Position numbers and translations under genes: made by a program | Shown here: piece by piece, positions 49,849 through 61,505 of the stretch | Position numbering within the stretch: position 1 is the stretch's first letter | Layout of the letters: every line of letters begins with the position of its first letter | The notes under the pieces: model-generated | Databases searched by the model: none | What the model was told of the DNA's origin: nothing | The model's input: the letters and a program-made list of their open reading frames with translations, nothing else | NCBI RefSeq assembly: GCF_003597395.2 | Contig: NC_133776.1 | Span: 39,227,744-39,291,743 of the forward strand | DNA: 64,000 nucleotides | Source: Chelonoidis abingdonii | Lineage: Eukaryota > Chordata > Testudines > Testudinidae | Reading direction: 5' to 3'

Positions 49849-50675
49849 TCTCTATGCCTGCTGACCTCCCAGAAGGCTCTCTGCGTAGAAGGCACTCAGC
49901 ACCTTTCAGGAACAGCGTTTTGATGTTTTAGGCTCTGCGCAACAATAGCTGGTTTTCATTTCACACTGTATCATGTGATAAGAGTCAAACTGGAAGGACA
50001 AGCTTCTGTTAGGGCCTGATCCACAATCCACTGAAGTCAATGGAAAATCTCTTGAGTAATTTAGTAGTCCAGTTAGGAATCCCCACCCCTTTTTACAGTG
50101 ACTAACAGAAAGAGTGCCTTGTTTTAAAGACACTAATGTCAGTGACTGGGCAGATGTTTAAGATAAATCCTGGTCTTGTTGTATCGTGTATATTTGGAAA
50201 ACCTCCATTAACAGGTCTGTGGAGAGCGTGGGTTTCTGTTTGCTTTTTTAATAGAACTGCACCCACACACACGCACTCCTTCAAGATAGTAAACAAAATC
50301 TTAGCCCAGGTTAGTAGTAAACAGAAATGGTTACCATCTGATTGCTGATGGTATCAGTGTAGTCCCTGATGTGCAAGTATCACAACCATAAAACCCACCA
50401 ACACAGGTACCCTTATAGACACCCTCAGCAGAGAGGCCAAGGGTTGAATTGGTACAGAGAAAGGTGCGCCCTCCAGCTGATCCTTTTAGTAACAGGGCTG
50501 AGTCACTTTGGCAGGGCAGTTGAAGGAACTTCCACAGCTACTCTTCTGTGGCTAAATAGACATTAGTTGTCAGTGCTATCAATCTAGCACCTCTCACAAG
50601 CACTAAATTCACTTTAAAAGCATAAGAGGTGTATTTCCCCCTGGATGTTAAACCCATGCTGGATCCTAGAATTGA

Positions 50676-50695
50676 TTTTTTTTTTTTTTTTTTTT
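50676..50695. repeat. Poly-T tract (20 T)
   Basis: An uninterrupted T run. No SINE or LINE body is recognisable next to it, so its origin is unclear. Confidence 0.9.
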
Positions 50696-53600
50696 AATCT
50701 AATAGAAAAAGCATTACTAAGATATCCTATAGTGACTATTCAGGTTCATTAAAAAGAAAACACTTTATCTTAAATGCTTTGTCCATGTAAATCCAAAGAA
50801 AAAGGGGAAAAAATAAACCCTCTCCATAGCTTTTGTGTAAGAGAAAATCTTTCAGGAGTCTTGGTAAGAAGAGGGGTATGTCATCACTGGATAAAACACC
50901 CCCGCATGTACCATCCACATTAAAAGACCATCCAGAATTTCAGAATGTTGGTTTTTTCAAGATGGAATGCTGACATCCTGTCAGGCTGAAGCAGTTTTGA
51001 TGGCTTAAGACCCATGCTATAAATTCCTTGTTTTGCGACGTCTCACTATGCAGAACAACAAAGTGGTTCAGGAGCTGCTTTGCGGGAATCCTTTCTTTCT
51101 TTTCTTCTTTCACTGTCCTTTAATCCAAACCTTCTAACCACATATTGTTGCTGGACTAAATTAGCTGGTCTAGTGAAAACAGTATTTCCTATGCCAAACA
51201 AGTCTGTCTGGGTACAGTCGTGGAAAGGTGTAATTTAATTTACTGTCTGCACACACCCAGGGAGGCTTTCAGAGGAACACCTTATTGGGCAGATCACTAA
51301 TAAAAATGCAATATGTAAAATCACTGGTGTTAAAACCTTACTCATAGCAAGAGCTCACATGCAATCACCTAAAACAATGTATTCAAATTTGTAACCCGAA
51401 TGCACCCGGGCTGATTATTTCTCAAGGCTTTTAAGGGCCATGTAGGTCAGGGAGGATTTACAGCAGCAGGGAGACAGGGTAGGTTGGGACTCTGAAGGTA
51501 CGTCTCTGTGAAGTGCCAGATTGTGCCTATATGTCACAGGCCATGGTAATGGGTAATACTAAGAGGCACTGCCCTGGTGGGAACACCTCAGGTCAGCATA
51601 GTGTTTCCAAGATTGCAGTCACAGCACCACCCTTCGACAAAGTGTAGTATTTACTTTCCTACATGCACACAGGAACTGTTCTGCTGTCCTGTAATGGGGT
51701 CGTGGCCCCGTTCTTTACTCCCTTTGGGGAGTCCTGTGCCAGCAGTAGTGCTAGATTTGCACAGTCCTGGTACATTTGGGTGCCAGGACTGTGATTGTGC
51801 CAGGTCCCTGAGCCAAAGGGGGCATGATGCCTTTCCTTTCCCTTGTGCATGCATGAAGGGCTGGGCATAATCAATCCCTATGTGAGGAAGCCATGGCAGG
51901 AGCATTGATCCAATTGCATGAAATGTTCTTTCCACCACTTGCCTTTTGCAATGGTTTAGCACACTCACAGAGCAACATTTTTTTCTGACAGAACCATTTT
52001 GTCACATGCACACAATGACATCTCTTCTTGTTATTAGGTGGTTCAAGGTTAGGGACAACATTAGTCATCTGACAAGGATCATTTCTGTATTAAACAAAAA
52101 CTCTTCCTAAACAGAGAGCTTTGTAATGCTTTTTTGGGAAATTGATAGATACAATGCAGTGCGATGAAATGTACTTCTCCTGCTACGCTCAAGGTCCCCT
52201 GTTCGCTTCAAGTTACCTCATGGGTTAGACTGATGTAGAGTGACTGTTGTCAAGTGGAATTTATGGGTTCCAAGAAGTAATAACATTCAAAACTTCCCTT
52301 CCCTCTTTGTCTGTGTAACATGCATTATTATGATTCCTGCACCTACGGCTTTTAGAAAAGCACCATAAATGACGAGACTTATGATAAAATCTCAAGAACT
52401 GGCAACACGGTGCAGAGCCATCACCCCAACCCCTCCTGTCACATATCCAAACCTTCCTCCATGAGGGCCCAGAAGGGAAACCCCCATGAATGCAGCTCTC
52501 TGGCCTGCAGAAGGTGGCGTTTCCCTGTGTGATCCCAGTGGTGTGTTTGCTCCCTCCACTTGCTTTGCAGTGGAAAAACACTGGCTTCACTCTATTTAGG
52601 GCCCTCTGTATCCATGAAATGATTTTTCCCTGTGTCATTGTACGGGTATTTTCTTCTGACCTGGCACAGGAAGCTCTAGGCATGTCCGAAACAAAGGATG
52701 TGCCGATCGCAGATGAGATAGGAAAAATGCCTTGTGTTTTATAAAACAGACTGAAACTGCTCTTATCAATCTGAAAACTCTGCCCACTCCTAATTCTTAT
52801 AGCTCCATTAGCAAATATGCTTCAGGAGGAAAGGAAATTGCCTTTCCCCTCGCCTTAATGTCAGACCATCATTTGGTAACTCCCCCACATCTTCCTTTTC
52901 ATGCTGGAGGTGGTGTGCTCATCTCTGCGACCTGCAAGCATTTGCTTCTCTAGTTTTCCACTTCGTTGCTTCTCTGTTTAGACACTGCCATGCCCTGTCC
53001 CACATACTAATTACTGACTTTTTGCTTCTGAGGAGCTTGATTCTTTGTGGCACATTTTCCCACGTGAAACTGGACATAGAGCTTTGGAAAAGCGTCTTAA
53101 TGCCTTAATGAACTTCAGAGTAACTCTAGGTTTAACCCAAAAGTTGCTGCAGTGTCTGAGCCGGATGCAGCTGTTTAGGATATTTGAAGTATATTATAGG
53201 CCAGACTGTACAAACCCTGCTCATATTCAGTATCTTACTTCATGAATGCCCCCCACTGAAGTCAATGAGACTTTTTGAAGAGTACGGTACTACTTGTTGA
53301 GAATAAGTGTTTTATAAGCTGGTCCTGTTTTAAGCAGCAAAGTACTAATCAGACTCGCCGCGGCTCTCCAGACATGCAAACAAGACTGGGCAGATGCTAT
53401 TGAAGGTGGTGGCGTTATAGTAAGTGTCGTGGCAAATCTGTAGAAAATGTCTCACTTTAAAACACTTCAGCATTTCCACGAAGCAAGGAGCTGTGTTTGT
53501 CCAGGACTTAGTCCTGCGAGGTACTGAGCATTTCTGGGGATGCGTTGATCTTCATGGGTGTTCAACTTCCTTAGCAGGCGAGAGTGGGGTCTGATTGCCC

Positions 53601-54046
53601 TCAATTTATTGGAATGTACTTCTGCTGTTTGTTTCTGGATGCTTTTTTATTTACTTTCCAAAACACATTTTAACTTTTGAACTCTCTTGTTGTGATGAAA
53701 CTGCTGGAAGGTGGAATGGCAAAATTTCCCACAAGACAGAAATACTGAGGGACAAATGCTGTCACCCTTGAGCAAATGGGCTTTGTGTAAAGGAGTTTTT
53801 TTATTCTGGAGGGTGAATGGGAATCCTCCCTTTGCCCATAGCTCAGTGCTCAACAAGTAGTTCTGTGTCTGTTACTGCAGCACATGGCTACAATGGTGTC
53901 CTGGACCACTGCCATCACCCTTAATACGTCCAGGGGCTATTCTGACCAGTGGATCTGAATACTTATACACCCACTGGATATGCTTTTTCCTTGCTTGATT
54001 CTGAAACACCCCCCTTCATGGAGTTTTACATCAGTGTTTACATAGA

Positions 54047-54347
54047 GGAAGGATGGCTTTGTGGTTAAGGCATTGGACTGGGACCCAGGACATCTGGGAT
54101 CAATCTGTCTCTGACTCTGCAGCACACTTCCTCTGTGACCTAGGGCTCCTCACTTGATTGGCTATGCCTCAGTTTCCCCAATGTAAAACGGAGATAATAC
54201 TTATTCCTTTTTTCTACCCTTTGTCATGACAGAGGCTGTCACTTACTGTGTATGTATACAGTCCAGATCTTAAAGTGCTGAGGCCCTGATTTCAGCTGGG
54301 ACCTCTAGGTGCTACCATAGTACAAATAATAAATTATAAATAAAAAC
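54047..54347 (+). mobile_element. tRNA-derived SINE (MIR/CORE-like), plus strand
   Basis: The tRNA-like head includes an A-box-like TGGTTAAGGCATTGG (54062) and a B-box-like GGATCAATCTG (54097). The CORE region follows (CTCAGTTTCCCCAATGTAAAACG). The 3' end is GGCCCTGATTTCAGCTGGG...CTAGGTGCTACCATAG with an A-rich tail of AATAAAT units. No intact internal promoter is claimed. Confidence 0.85.
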
Positions 54348-54524
54348 CTGCATGGAGCACTGTTCTGTAGTGAATAAAGAGTGCAGACTACTTCCTGCAG
54401 AGGCTTCCTGTGGCCTTACCACCTTTTTCATTGGACCTCACCAGTTCCACTGCCTTTCAGGCCCAGAAGTAGAAGTTTAGCTCTGAGAGAGAAGCAATGT
54501 TTCACAAGCTGGGGTGGGTCTGAG

Positions 54525-54615
54525 GGATTGCTCTCTAATTATTACTGTGTGAGGCGCTCAGATACTAGGGGGATGGAGTACCTCGGTACCATAGATAGAT
54601 AAATAGATTGATCTA
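54525..54615 (+). mobile_element. 3' end of a second SINE family with TAGATAGATA tail
   Basis: GTGTGAGGCGCTCAGATACTA is followed by CTCGGTACCATAGATAGATAA. This is the tail of a tRNA-derived SINE known from turtles; only the 3' end is present. Confidence 0.65.
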
Positions 54616-55024
54616 GTTTCTGGATATATGATCTTTTTTCTTCACCCACCTGCCTCACACGCTAAAGACCTAAAATTGGGTGGCCCCTTTCTGTATGTAA
54701 AACTCATTCTGGCTTCATGAGATGTTTCAAGTGTGTACTGAGGATATGACATGGCCCTAACAATCCTTAACGGAGGATACTGCCTGTACAGTCTGCTCCA
54801 AAGCTGAGGCCTTCTTATCCCTATTGAATTGGGCAAGCAGATCAAACCTGTCCCTTTACCATCCTGTAAACTGCATAATCCCTTCTGCTACGATTGAGTT
54901 GCCCTGCAGTGTCAATAATATAAATCCTACTTCAGCTCTGTTCATTTAGTTTGTAGCCATTGCCTGATGGGTGTTTCTACCTCTTTGCCACTTGTCATAT
55001 TGTGATTAATTTATTTTTTACACA

Positions 55025-55260
55025 TCACAAAATTGGCTGAAATTTTTCAGTTTTTTTCAAAAACACTTGTTTTTCTAAAACAATTGATGGATTTTTAAAA
55101 ACCATGAAAAATGTGAATGGAATTTTCGTGTTGTTTCCCTGTAGAGATGGTTGAAATTTTTTGAATTTCTAAATGTTGATGAACTAACATAGTTTGAGAG
55201 AGAGAATTTTCAGGAAAACTTGCCAACTTTTTTCCCCATTTTTTGACTAACTCTAAAGTC
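55025..55260. repeat. GAAAATTTT-type AT-rich repeat
   Basis: GGCTGAAATTTTTCAG, TAGAGATGGTTGAAATTTTTTG, AATGTTGATGAAC and GAATTTTCAGGAAAACTTGCC repeat the family words. It lies about 1 kb upstream of the exon 5 acceptor. Confidence 0.5.
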
Positions 55261-56292
55261 CAGTTTTAGATTGTGACCTTCTAGAAAAGTGTTGCTCCCC
55301 AATATCTTTTGGGGTCATAAAATGTAAATCTGAGACTGTTAAGCACATGTGAACATGTCCTTCAGAGAAGGGCCTTCAATATCCTAGTTACCAACTCTCT
55401 CTTTCTTTATTTCTGCCTACCTTATTCCCCCTACAGTTACATTTGCATCAGAGACAGTATTCTTCCTCATTTCCTGTTCTCAGTTGTTGTAATGTCGATG
55501 TGCATTGCTAAGTAGCTACTGTGTTCCATCCCCCAGAAGTGGCTGCATTTCACTGGTTAGTAAAGTGTTCCTTAGGTATAAAATCCTTTACCTACCACAT
55601 AAGGGTGTTCTGAGTTCTTGCCAAATCTAAGTTTTCCAAAATCATGAGTCTGACCTCAAAAAATTATGAAGTCAGCTTTAAAGTCATGTGATTTAAAACT
55701 TAATTTTTGGATGTTCCTGTTACTTTTGAGCCTGTGGAGGAAGACACCTGCCTGAAATACATAAATAAAAATGCAGGCCTGTCCATTGGCTGCTAGCCAG
55801 GGGTCTCAGACTGGCTTCAGTGTAATTGGTAACAGTGGGATCTTTCCATGAGTGAAAGATATAAGGAGATGGTGGCCATCTTGACTGAGGACTGCATTAG
55901 GCATTATTCCCATTATATGTAATGGGGAATTCCGGTGATGCTGAATAAGCACAAAAGTTTGTGAGTTTGATGCTACCAACAGGAGATCACAAGAGACTTA
56001 AAAAAATTAATATAAAATCTGCGTCAAAACCTATGATAAAACATCAAGAGTTAATTTTGGTTAAAGTCTGAAAAATGTATTGTGTTCCTCACAGGGTATG
56101 GTTATTATTTAGTAACGAGTTAATTTTTCACGTTCATTAAGGGACCAATACAGTGAGATATGCTGCACAATCTCTACTATCATTGACTGCAGTGGGAGCT
56201 CGGGCACTCAGCCCCTCCTGGAGACAGAGTTTTGAGATGCCCTGAAGGAATATTTTCACATATTATTAAGATAAGGCATTTTTGTTTTCTAG
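55261..56292. other. Intron stretch leading to exon 5
   Basis: Unique-looking sequence ending in the TTTTGTTTTCTAG acceptor. Confidence 0.55.
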
Positions 56293-56631
56293 GTCCTCCA
56301 TCCGCTCCTCTGAACCTGATTTCCAATGTCAATGAGACATCCGTGAACTTGGAGTGGAGCGCCCCTCAGAACAGTGGCGGGCGTGATGACATCTCCTACA
56401 ACGTGGTGTGCAAGAGATGTGGGGCTGGCGACCTCAACCGCTGTCGGTCATGTGGCAGCGGCGTGCACTTCAGCCCCCAGCAGAATGGCTTGAAAACCAC
56501 CAAGGTCTCTATTACTGATCTTCTGGCCCACGCTAACTACACCTTTGAAATCTGGGCAGTGAACGGAGTTTCCAAGCAAAACCCCAGCCAGGAGCAGGCT
56601 GTCTCAGTCACTGTGACGACTAACCAAGCAG
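56293..56631 (+). CDS. EPHA4: EPHA4 exon (exon 5 by Eph numbering): first fibronectin type III domain
   Basis: A 339-nt exon lies between the acceptor TTTGTTTTCTAG (56281-56292) and the donor GTAGGC at 56632. Its first two bases complete the arginine codon begun by the previous exon. 112 codons follow, and a final G starts the next split codon. The domain opens with [10 protein letters not shown] and contains [11 protein letters not shown], then a four-cysteine insertion (residues 39, 42, 50, 53) typical of the first Eph FN3 domain. [18 protein letters not shown] follows, and the exon ends VTVTTNQA. Two N-glycosylation sequons are visible, NET at residue 13 and NYT at residue 81. The domain is extracellular and links the cysteine-rich region to the second FN3 repeat. 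[16 protein letters not shown] and WAVNGVSK are EPHA4-like. The next exon (second FN3) is not in the window. A reading frame running in from intron sequence (ATG at 56232) is incidental. Confidence 0.95.
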
Positions 56632-58369
56632 GTAGGCCCCTAAACACACTCTCCTCCTCTTCCTCCTCCGTCTGCTTTTTGCAAATGTCCTGACTTCAGT
56701 TCATGTCTTCATAATCAAATTAATGAAGAGAACCCAAAATATATAGCACTGATCCGTATCCATATTTTCAGGATCATTTATATGGAGTAATGTTAATGTT
56801 CAAAGGTAAGCTGTGGGCAGAAAAACAGAGGGTTTGATTAGGACTTTTAGGTACAGCCTTGCGCTAGGCGCAGTGCAGATCTGCACCACACTGGGAGGCA
56901 TTCCCAATGCAGCGCTTTATTGGTGCATGATAGTGGTCTGTCTCCAGTCTCACATTATTGAGTTGTGCTAAGGGGATGGATCTATGACCCTGCCTTCTCT
57001 CTGCATCCTGTGGGAGAGACCCTAAAAGTGGAAGTGATTAGGATGGGAGTTATAAGGGGAGCAATATGATTTCCCTAAGCTTTGCCCGGCACTTACAGGG
57101 ACTATTCAAGGATCGGGGTAGTAACTCTTTGCATGCTTCTCCTACACTATGCACCCTTACAAATGGCAAGCAGAATCTGGCCCATTGTTAAATATCTTTA
57201 TAACCAAGTTGCTAACAACATTTCCATTTATCAAAGCTGAAATAGTTTTTTAATATCAAATGAACCTTTCACCGTTTATGCTATTTTGTTTGCTTTTTTT
57301 GCGTCATCCTGCCAAGACAGTGAAACTTGATTTGTAAGCTTCATCTCTGTTTAGACTATACTCCATTCCACTTTTTGGTTTTGGTTCTCTTTGTTTGACT
57401 TTGCAGTACTGCAGGAGAACTACAGTATTCAGTTCAGATTCTGTTTTTAAATTTTAATTTAATGAAAACCGTTTTTTTCAGACACAGACAAAGTTTCAAA
57501 TACAGCCTCCACAGTGGAAGTATGTGTGCAAAATTATTTATGTATGCACTTGCATTTGTACAACTCAGGTCTCTAGACATCCTGCTACCAGACCCTCGGA
57601 TTATGACCTGATTCAGGAAGGTGCCAAATGGCATCAACTCTAATTAAAGTGAAAGGGACCCAACACTTCTAGGAATGGGTCCATAGCTACCATTTATGTA
57701 CAGAATCATGGTTTTGTGTACGCACTGTTGTATAAGTATCTAACCCGTTAGAAATACACTTAATTATGCAGGCAAAATTACAAATACAATATTAGAGTCG
57801 TGGTTCCTTTGAAAATTTGGTCCTGTAGTTTTTTCGTAGAACCTTTTAACTGATTGTGATTTCAAAATGAAAACTATTAATTTGGCTGGCACTAACAGAA
57901 AAAAGGACTAACAGAAAACACAGAGAGAATCTTAGGAGGGAGCTTCGGGAGAGCATTCCATACAGAATATGAAACACCAAGGTTGAGGACTGCAGCAGGA
58001 TTTGTGTTTTGTGCTATGAATGCCTAGCAGAGAAACCGCTTTTGATTTTTTTGGCATGTGTGGGGGTTAGTGGATACATGTATGCATGAATAATTAAGTG
58101 GGATCCATCTACTGTGTGAAAAATTCTGCCATCTTATGATTTAATATGCAAACTGGAATCTGATTGAATATGCAAACCAGAATTGATTTTGTTGTTATCC
58201 ACGGGTAACAGTTCTTCACATCAGGAGGTATGTATTGTTGCCAGTATTCCTTGCCATTAGTCTATCAAATGCTTCGGGAGGCCAGGGAAAACTATGCTAG
58301 TGTGAATGAAAAGGAACTCAAAGGTGCCAGACTGCGCCCCCTGCACTTCACATCACATTGGGCATATAA
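56632..58369. other. Intron stretch after exon 5
   Basis: No firm element. 57573-57670 (CCTGATTCAGGAAGGTGCC ... AAAGGGACCCAACACTTCTAGG) looks like a decayed palindromic repeat. Confidence 0.45.
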
Positions 58370-58373
58370 CATC

Positions 58374-59171
58374 TGTGACGGACCCAGACCAGTGGGGTGC
58401 AGCAGTCTGGTAGAAGGCAGATATACTGGCCAGTGGATGAACAATTTTCTGTTCCCTGAGTGACCACAGCAGGGGCTGCCCTAGAGCAATCAGGAACCTG
58501 CTAGAACCAGTTAAGACAGGCAAGCTAATCAAGACACCTGGAGCCAATTAAGAACTTTCTGGAATCAATTATGGCAGGCAGGCTAATCAGGACATCTGGT
58601 TTAAAAAGGACCTCCCATCAGTTAGTAGGGGTGTGTGCAAGGAGCAGGGAGTGAGAAGGTGCTGCTGGAGCAGTGAAGAGTTCAAGCGTGATCAGACTTC
58701 AGGAGGAAGATCCTGCACTGATGAGAAAGAAGGTGCTGGGGAAGGCCATGGGGAAGTAGCCCGGGGAGTTTGTAGCTGTCACGCAGCTGATACAGAGAAC
58801 ATTGTAGACAGCTGCTATCCACAGGGCCCTGGGCTGGAACCCGGTGTAGAGGGTGGTCCCGGTTTCCCCCCATCCCCCCAACTCCCGATCGGACACAGGA
58901 GGAGTTGACCTGGTCTGTGAGAAACACCAGAAGGGAAGGTCTAAATTGGAAAGGGATCTGGCCTGTCCCTGACCCACTAGGTGGGACACAGAGACTGTGG
59001 GGATTTTTCTCCATTTCCCCCATGCTGGCCAGTGATGAGGTTAGCTGAGTGGATGACAGGGTTGAGCCACTAGCAAAAGTGGCCAAACTGAGTGCTGCCA
59101 TGAACCTCTGAGGCAAGCAAATCTGCCTATAAGCGCAGGACTCACTGAGGCAGAGGAGGAACTTTGTCACA
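58374..59171. mobile_element. Probable solo LTR, 798 bp
   Basis: The element begins TGTGAC and ends GTCACA, a perfect 6-bp inverted repeat with TG...CA tips. CATC flanks both ends (58370-58373 and 59172-59175). No gag or pol sequence adjoins it, which suggests recombination between two LTRs of an old retroelement (Gypsy or endogenous retrovirus type, not resolved). The open frames inside (168 aa minus, 91 aa plus) have no recognised domain. Confidence 0.75.
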
Positions 59172-59207
59172 CATCCTAGGATAGCCATGTGAAAAGTAAG
59201 AACTTGT

Positions 59208-59320
59208 GGCCCAAATCTGCAAACCTTTCCTCCCAGGAGTTAATCCTTATGTATGCAAACAGTCCCTTGACTTCATTGGGACTGCTTGGTTGAGTAAAGG
59301 TTTGCAAGGTTGGGCTCTTG
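59208..59320. repeat. Short hairpin element next to the solo LTR
   Basis: GGCCCAAATCTGCAAACCTTTCC is mirrored by AAAGGTTTGCAAGGTTGGGC. The inner arms GCAAACAGTCCC and GGGACTGCTT flank TTGACTTCATT. Confidence 0.75.
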
Positions 59321-59496
59321 GGTTTTACAAGTAGTTATTCATGTAATCATTGTAAATGGGAGTCTGGAGTGCACTAAAATTCCTATGGCAGCAATTTTCT
59401 GTTGTAATATTTCATTATAAAGAGACACTGCTGTGGTTAAATATATAACTATATATATATCCATCCACAGGGCATGTTTTTGCTCTCACACCATTT

Positions 59497-59554
59497 TATA
59501 CCAGTGTAACCGCCTTGATTTCACTGGAGTTACTCCTGATTTACACTAGTATAA
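59497..59554. repeat. Short hairpin element
   Basis: TATACCAGTGTAAC is mirrored by TTTACACTAGTATA, around GATTTCACTGGAGTTACTCC. It lies just before the CR1 at 59570. Confidence 0.65.
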
Positions 59555-59569
59555 ATTAGATACTAGAAT

Positions 59570-61505
59570 TAGATATTAGAAATAAAAATGAGTCATATAA
59601 AAATGGAAACTAGGTCAGATTACAAAGGATGAATATAGGCAAATAACACGGGAATGCAGGGGCAAGATTAGAAAGGCAAAGGCACAAAATGGGCTCAGAC
59701 TAGCTATGGGAATAAAGGGAAACAAGAAGACTTTTTATCAATACATTAGAAGCAAGAGGAAGACCAAGGACAGGGTAGGCCCACTGCTCAGTGAGGAGGG
59801 AGAAACAGTAGCAGGAAACTTGGAAATGGCAGAGATGCTTAATGACTTCTTTGTTTCGTCTTACTGAGAAAGTCCTGAAGTAATGTCTAACATAGTGAAT
59901 GCTTGATGGAGGGGGTAGGTTTAGAAGATAAATAAAAAAGAGCAAGGTTTAAAATTCACTTAGAAAAGTTAGCATGCCTGCAAGTCACCAGGGCCTGATG
60001 AATGCATCCTAGATACTCAAGGATGTTAATAGAGGAGTATCTGAGCTCTTAGCTATTATCTTTGGAAAGTCATGGGAGACGGGGAGATTCCAGAGACTGG
60101 AAAGGGCAATTTAGTCCATCTATAAAAAGAGAATAAAACACCCAGGAAACTACAGACCAATTAGTTCAACTTCTGTGCCAGGAAGATAATGGAGCAAGTA
60201 ATTAAGGAAAATCATCTGCAAAACCTTGAAGGTGGTAGTGATAGGGAATAGCCAGCATGGTATTGTAAGAACAAAATTCGTGTCAAACCAATCTGATAGC
60301 TTTCTTTTGATAGGATAACGAGCATTGTGGAATAGGGGAAGCAGTGGATTGGCTATACCTTAGACTTTAGTAGGCATTTGATATGGTCTCGCATGAATAT
60401 CCTTATCGATATATACTAGGCAAAAACATTTTAGATTGGGGCTACTATAAGGTGAGTGCATACTGGCTGGATAACCGTACTCAGAGAGTGGTTATTAATG
60501 GCTCCCATCCTGCTGGAAGGGTATAACAGTGGGGTTCCGCTAAGGGGGTCTGTTTGGGACCAGCTCTGTTCAATATCTTCATCAAACGACTTAGGTTGTT
60601 GGCCATAGAAAAGTACACTTATTAAGTTGCGGACGATACCAAACTGGGAGGGATTGCACTGCTTGGAGGACGAGGGTCAAATTTCAAAATTATCTGGACA
60701 AATTGGAGAAATGGTCTGAAGTAAATCGGATGAAGTTCAATAAAGAACAATTGCAAAGTATTCCACTTGAAAGGAAATCAGTTTCACACATACAGACTGG
60801 GAAGAGACTGTCTAGGGAAGGTGTATGGCAGAAAGAGATCTAGGGGTCATAGTGGACCACACAGCTAATATGAGTTCAACAGTGTGATACTGTTGCAAAA
60901 AAGCAAATGTGAGGTCTGGGATGCAATTAAACAAGATATTGTTGTAAACCAAAATATGAGAAGTCATTCTTACCGCTCTACTCATGCACTGTTAGGCTCA
61001 ACTGGAGTATTTGCCCAGTTCTGGGCACCGCATTTCAATAAAGATGTGGAGAATTGTGAGAGGTTTCCAGGAAGAGCAACAGATGATTAAAGGTCTTGAG
61101 AACATGACTATTGAAGGAGGCTTTGAAAGATGGGTTTGTTTAGTTTGGAAAATGAGAGACTGAGAGGGGACATGATAGCAGTTTTCAGGATCTAAAAAGG
61201 GTGTCTAGGAGAGGGAGAAACTTGTTCAACCCTTAGGCCTCTAATGATAGAAACAAGAAGCATATGGGCTTAAACTGCCAGCATAGGGAGATTTGGTTGA
61301 CATTAGGATAGGGTAGTTTAAACACTGGAATAAATTTTGCTTAGGGGAGTTGTGGAATCTCCATCTCTGGAGATATTTAAGAGTAGGTTAGATAAATGTC
61401 TATCAGGGATGGTCTAGACAGTATTTGGTCCTGCTGTGAGGGCAGGGGACTGGACTCAATGACCTCTCGAGGCCCCTTCCAGTCCTAGAGTCTATGAGTC
61501 TATGA
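59570..61505 (+). mobile_element. CR1 LINE, plus strand, decayed reverse transcriptase and 3' end
   Basis: This is about 1.9 kb of CR1 ORF2 plus 3' end. Recognisable landmarks are NYRPIS (60148-60165), the ADDT of the reverse-transcriptase catalytic box (60629-60640), and a final stretch ending in repeated AGTCTATGAGTCTATGAG units (about 61490-61505), the characteristic CR1 tail. Frame breaks are frequent, so the encoded protein is dead. The 5' part (endonuclease) is missing. Confidence 0.92.

Larger units (their letters stand above)
48903..54046. other. Intron stretch with hairpins, a poly-T tract and unexplained frames
   Basis: Holds the elements at 49088, 49664 and 50676 and a probable decayed hairpin at 53207-53312 (CACTGAAGTCAATGAG). 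A 140-aa minus-strand frame at 52261-52683 is cysteine-rich but matches nothing I know. Confidence 0.45.
40743..56292 (+). other. EPHA4: EPHA4 intron between exons 4 and 5 (complete, 15,550 bp)
   Basis: The intron runs from the GTAAGT donor at 40743 to the TTCTAG acceptor at 56292 and is phase 1. It holds one inverted-dimer repeat, one hAT element, SINE pieces and several short hairpins, and no further recognisable exon. Confidence 0.92.

Noticed and set aside
58682..59188. 168-aa open frame on the minus strand
   Set aside because: It lies within the probable solo LTR and has no gag, pol, env or host domain.
59442..59462. TATATA run as a possible promoter
   Set aside because: A short AT microsatellite with no other promoter sign; not reported as regulatory.
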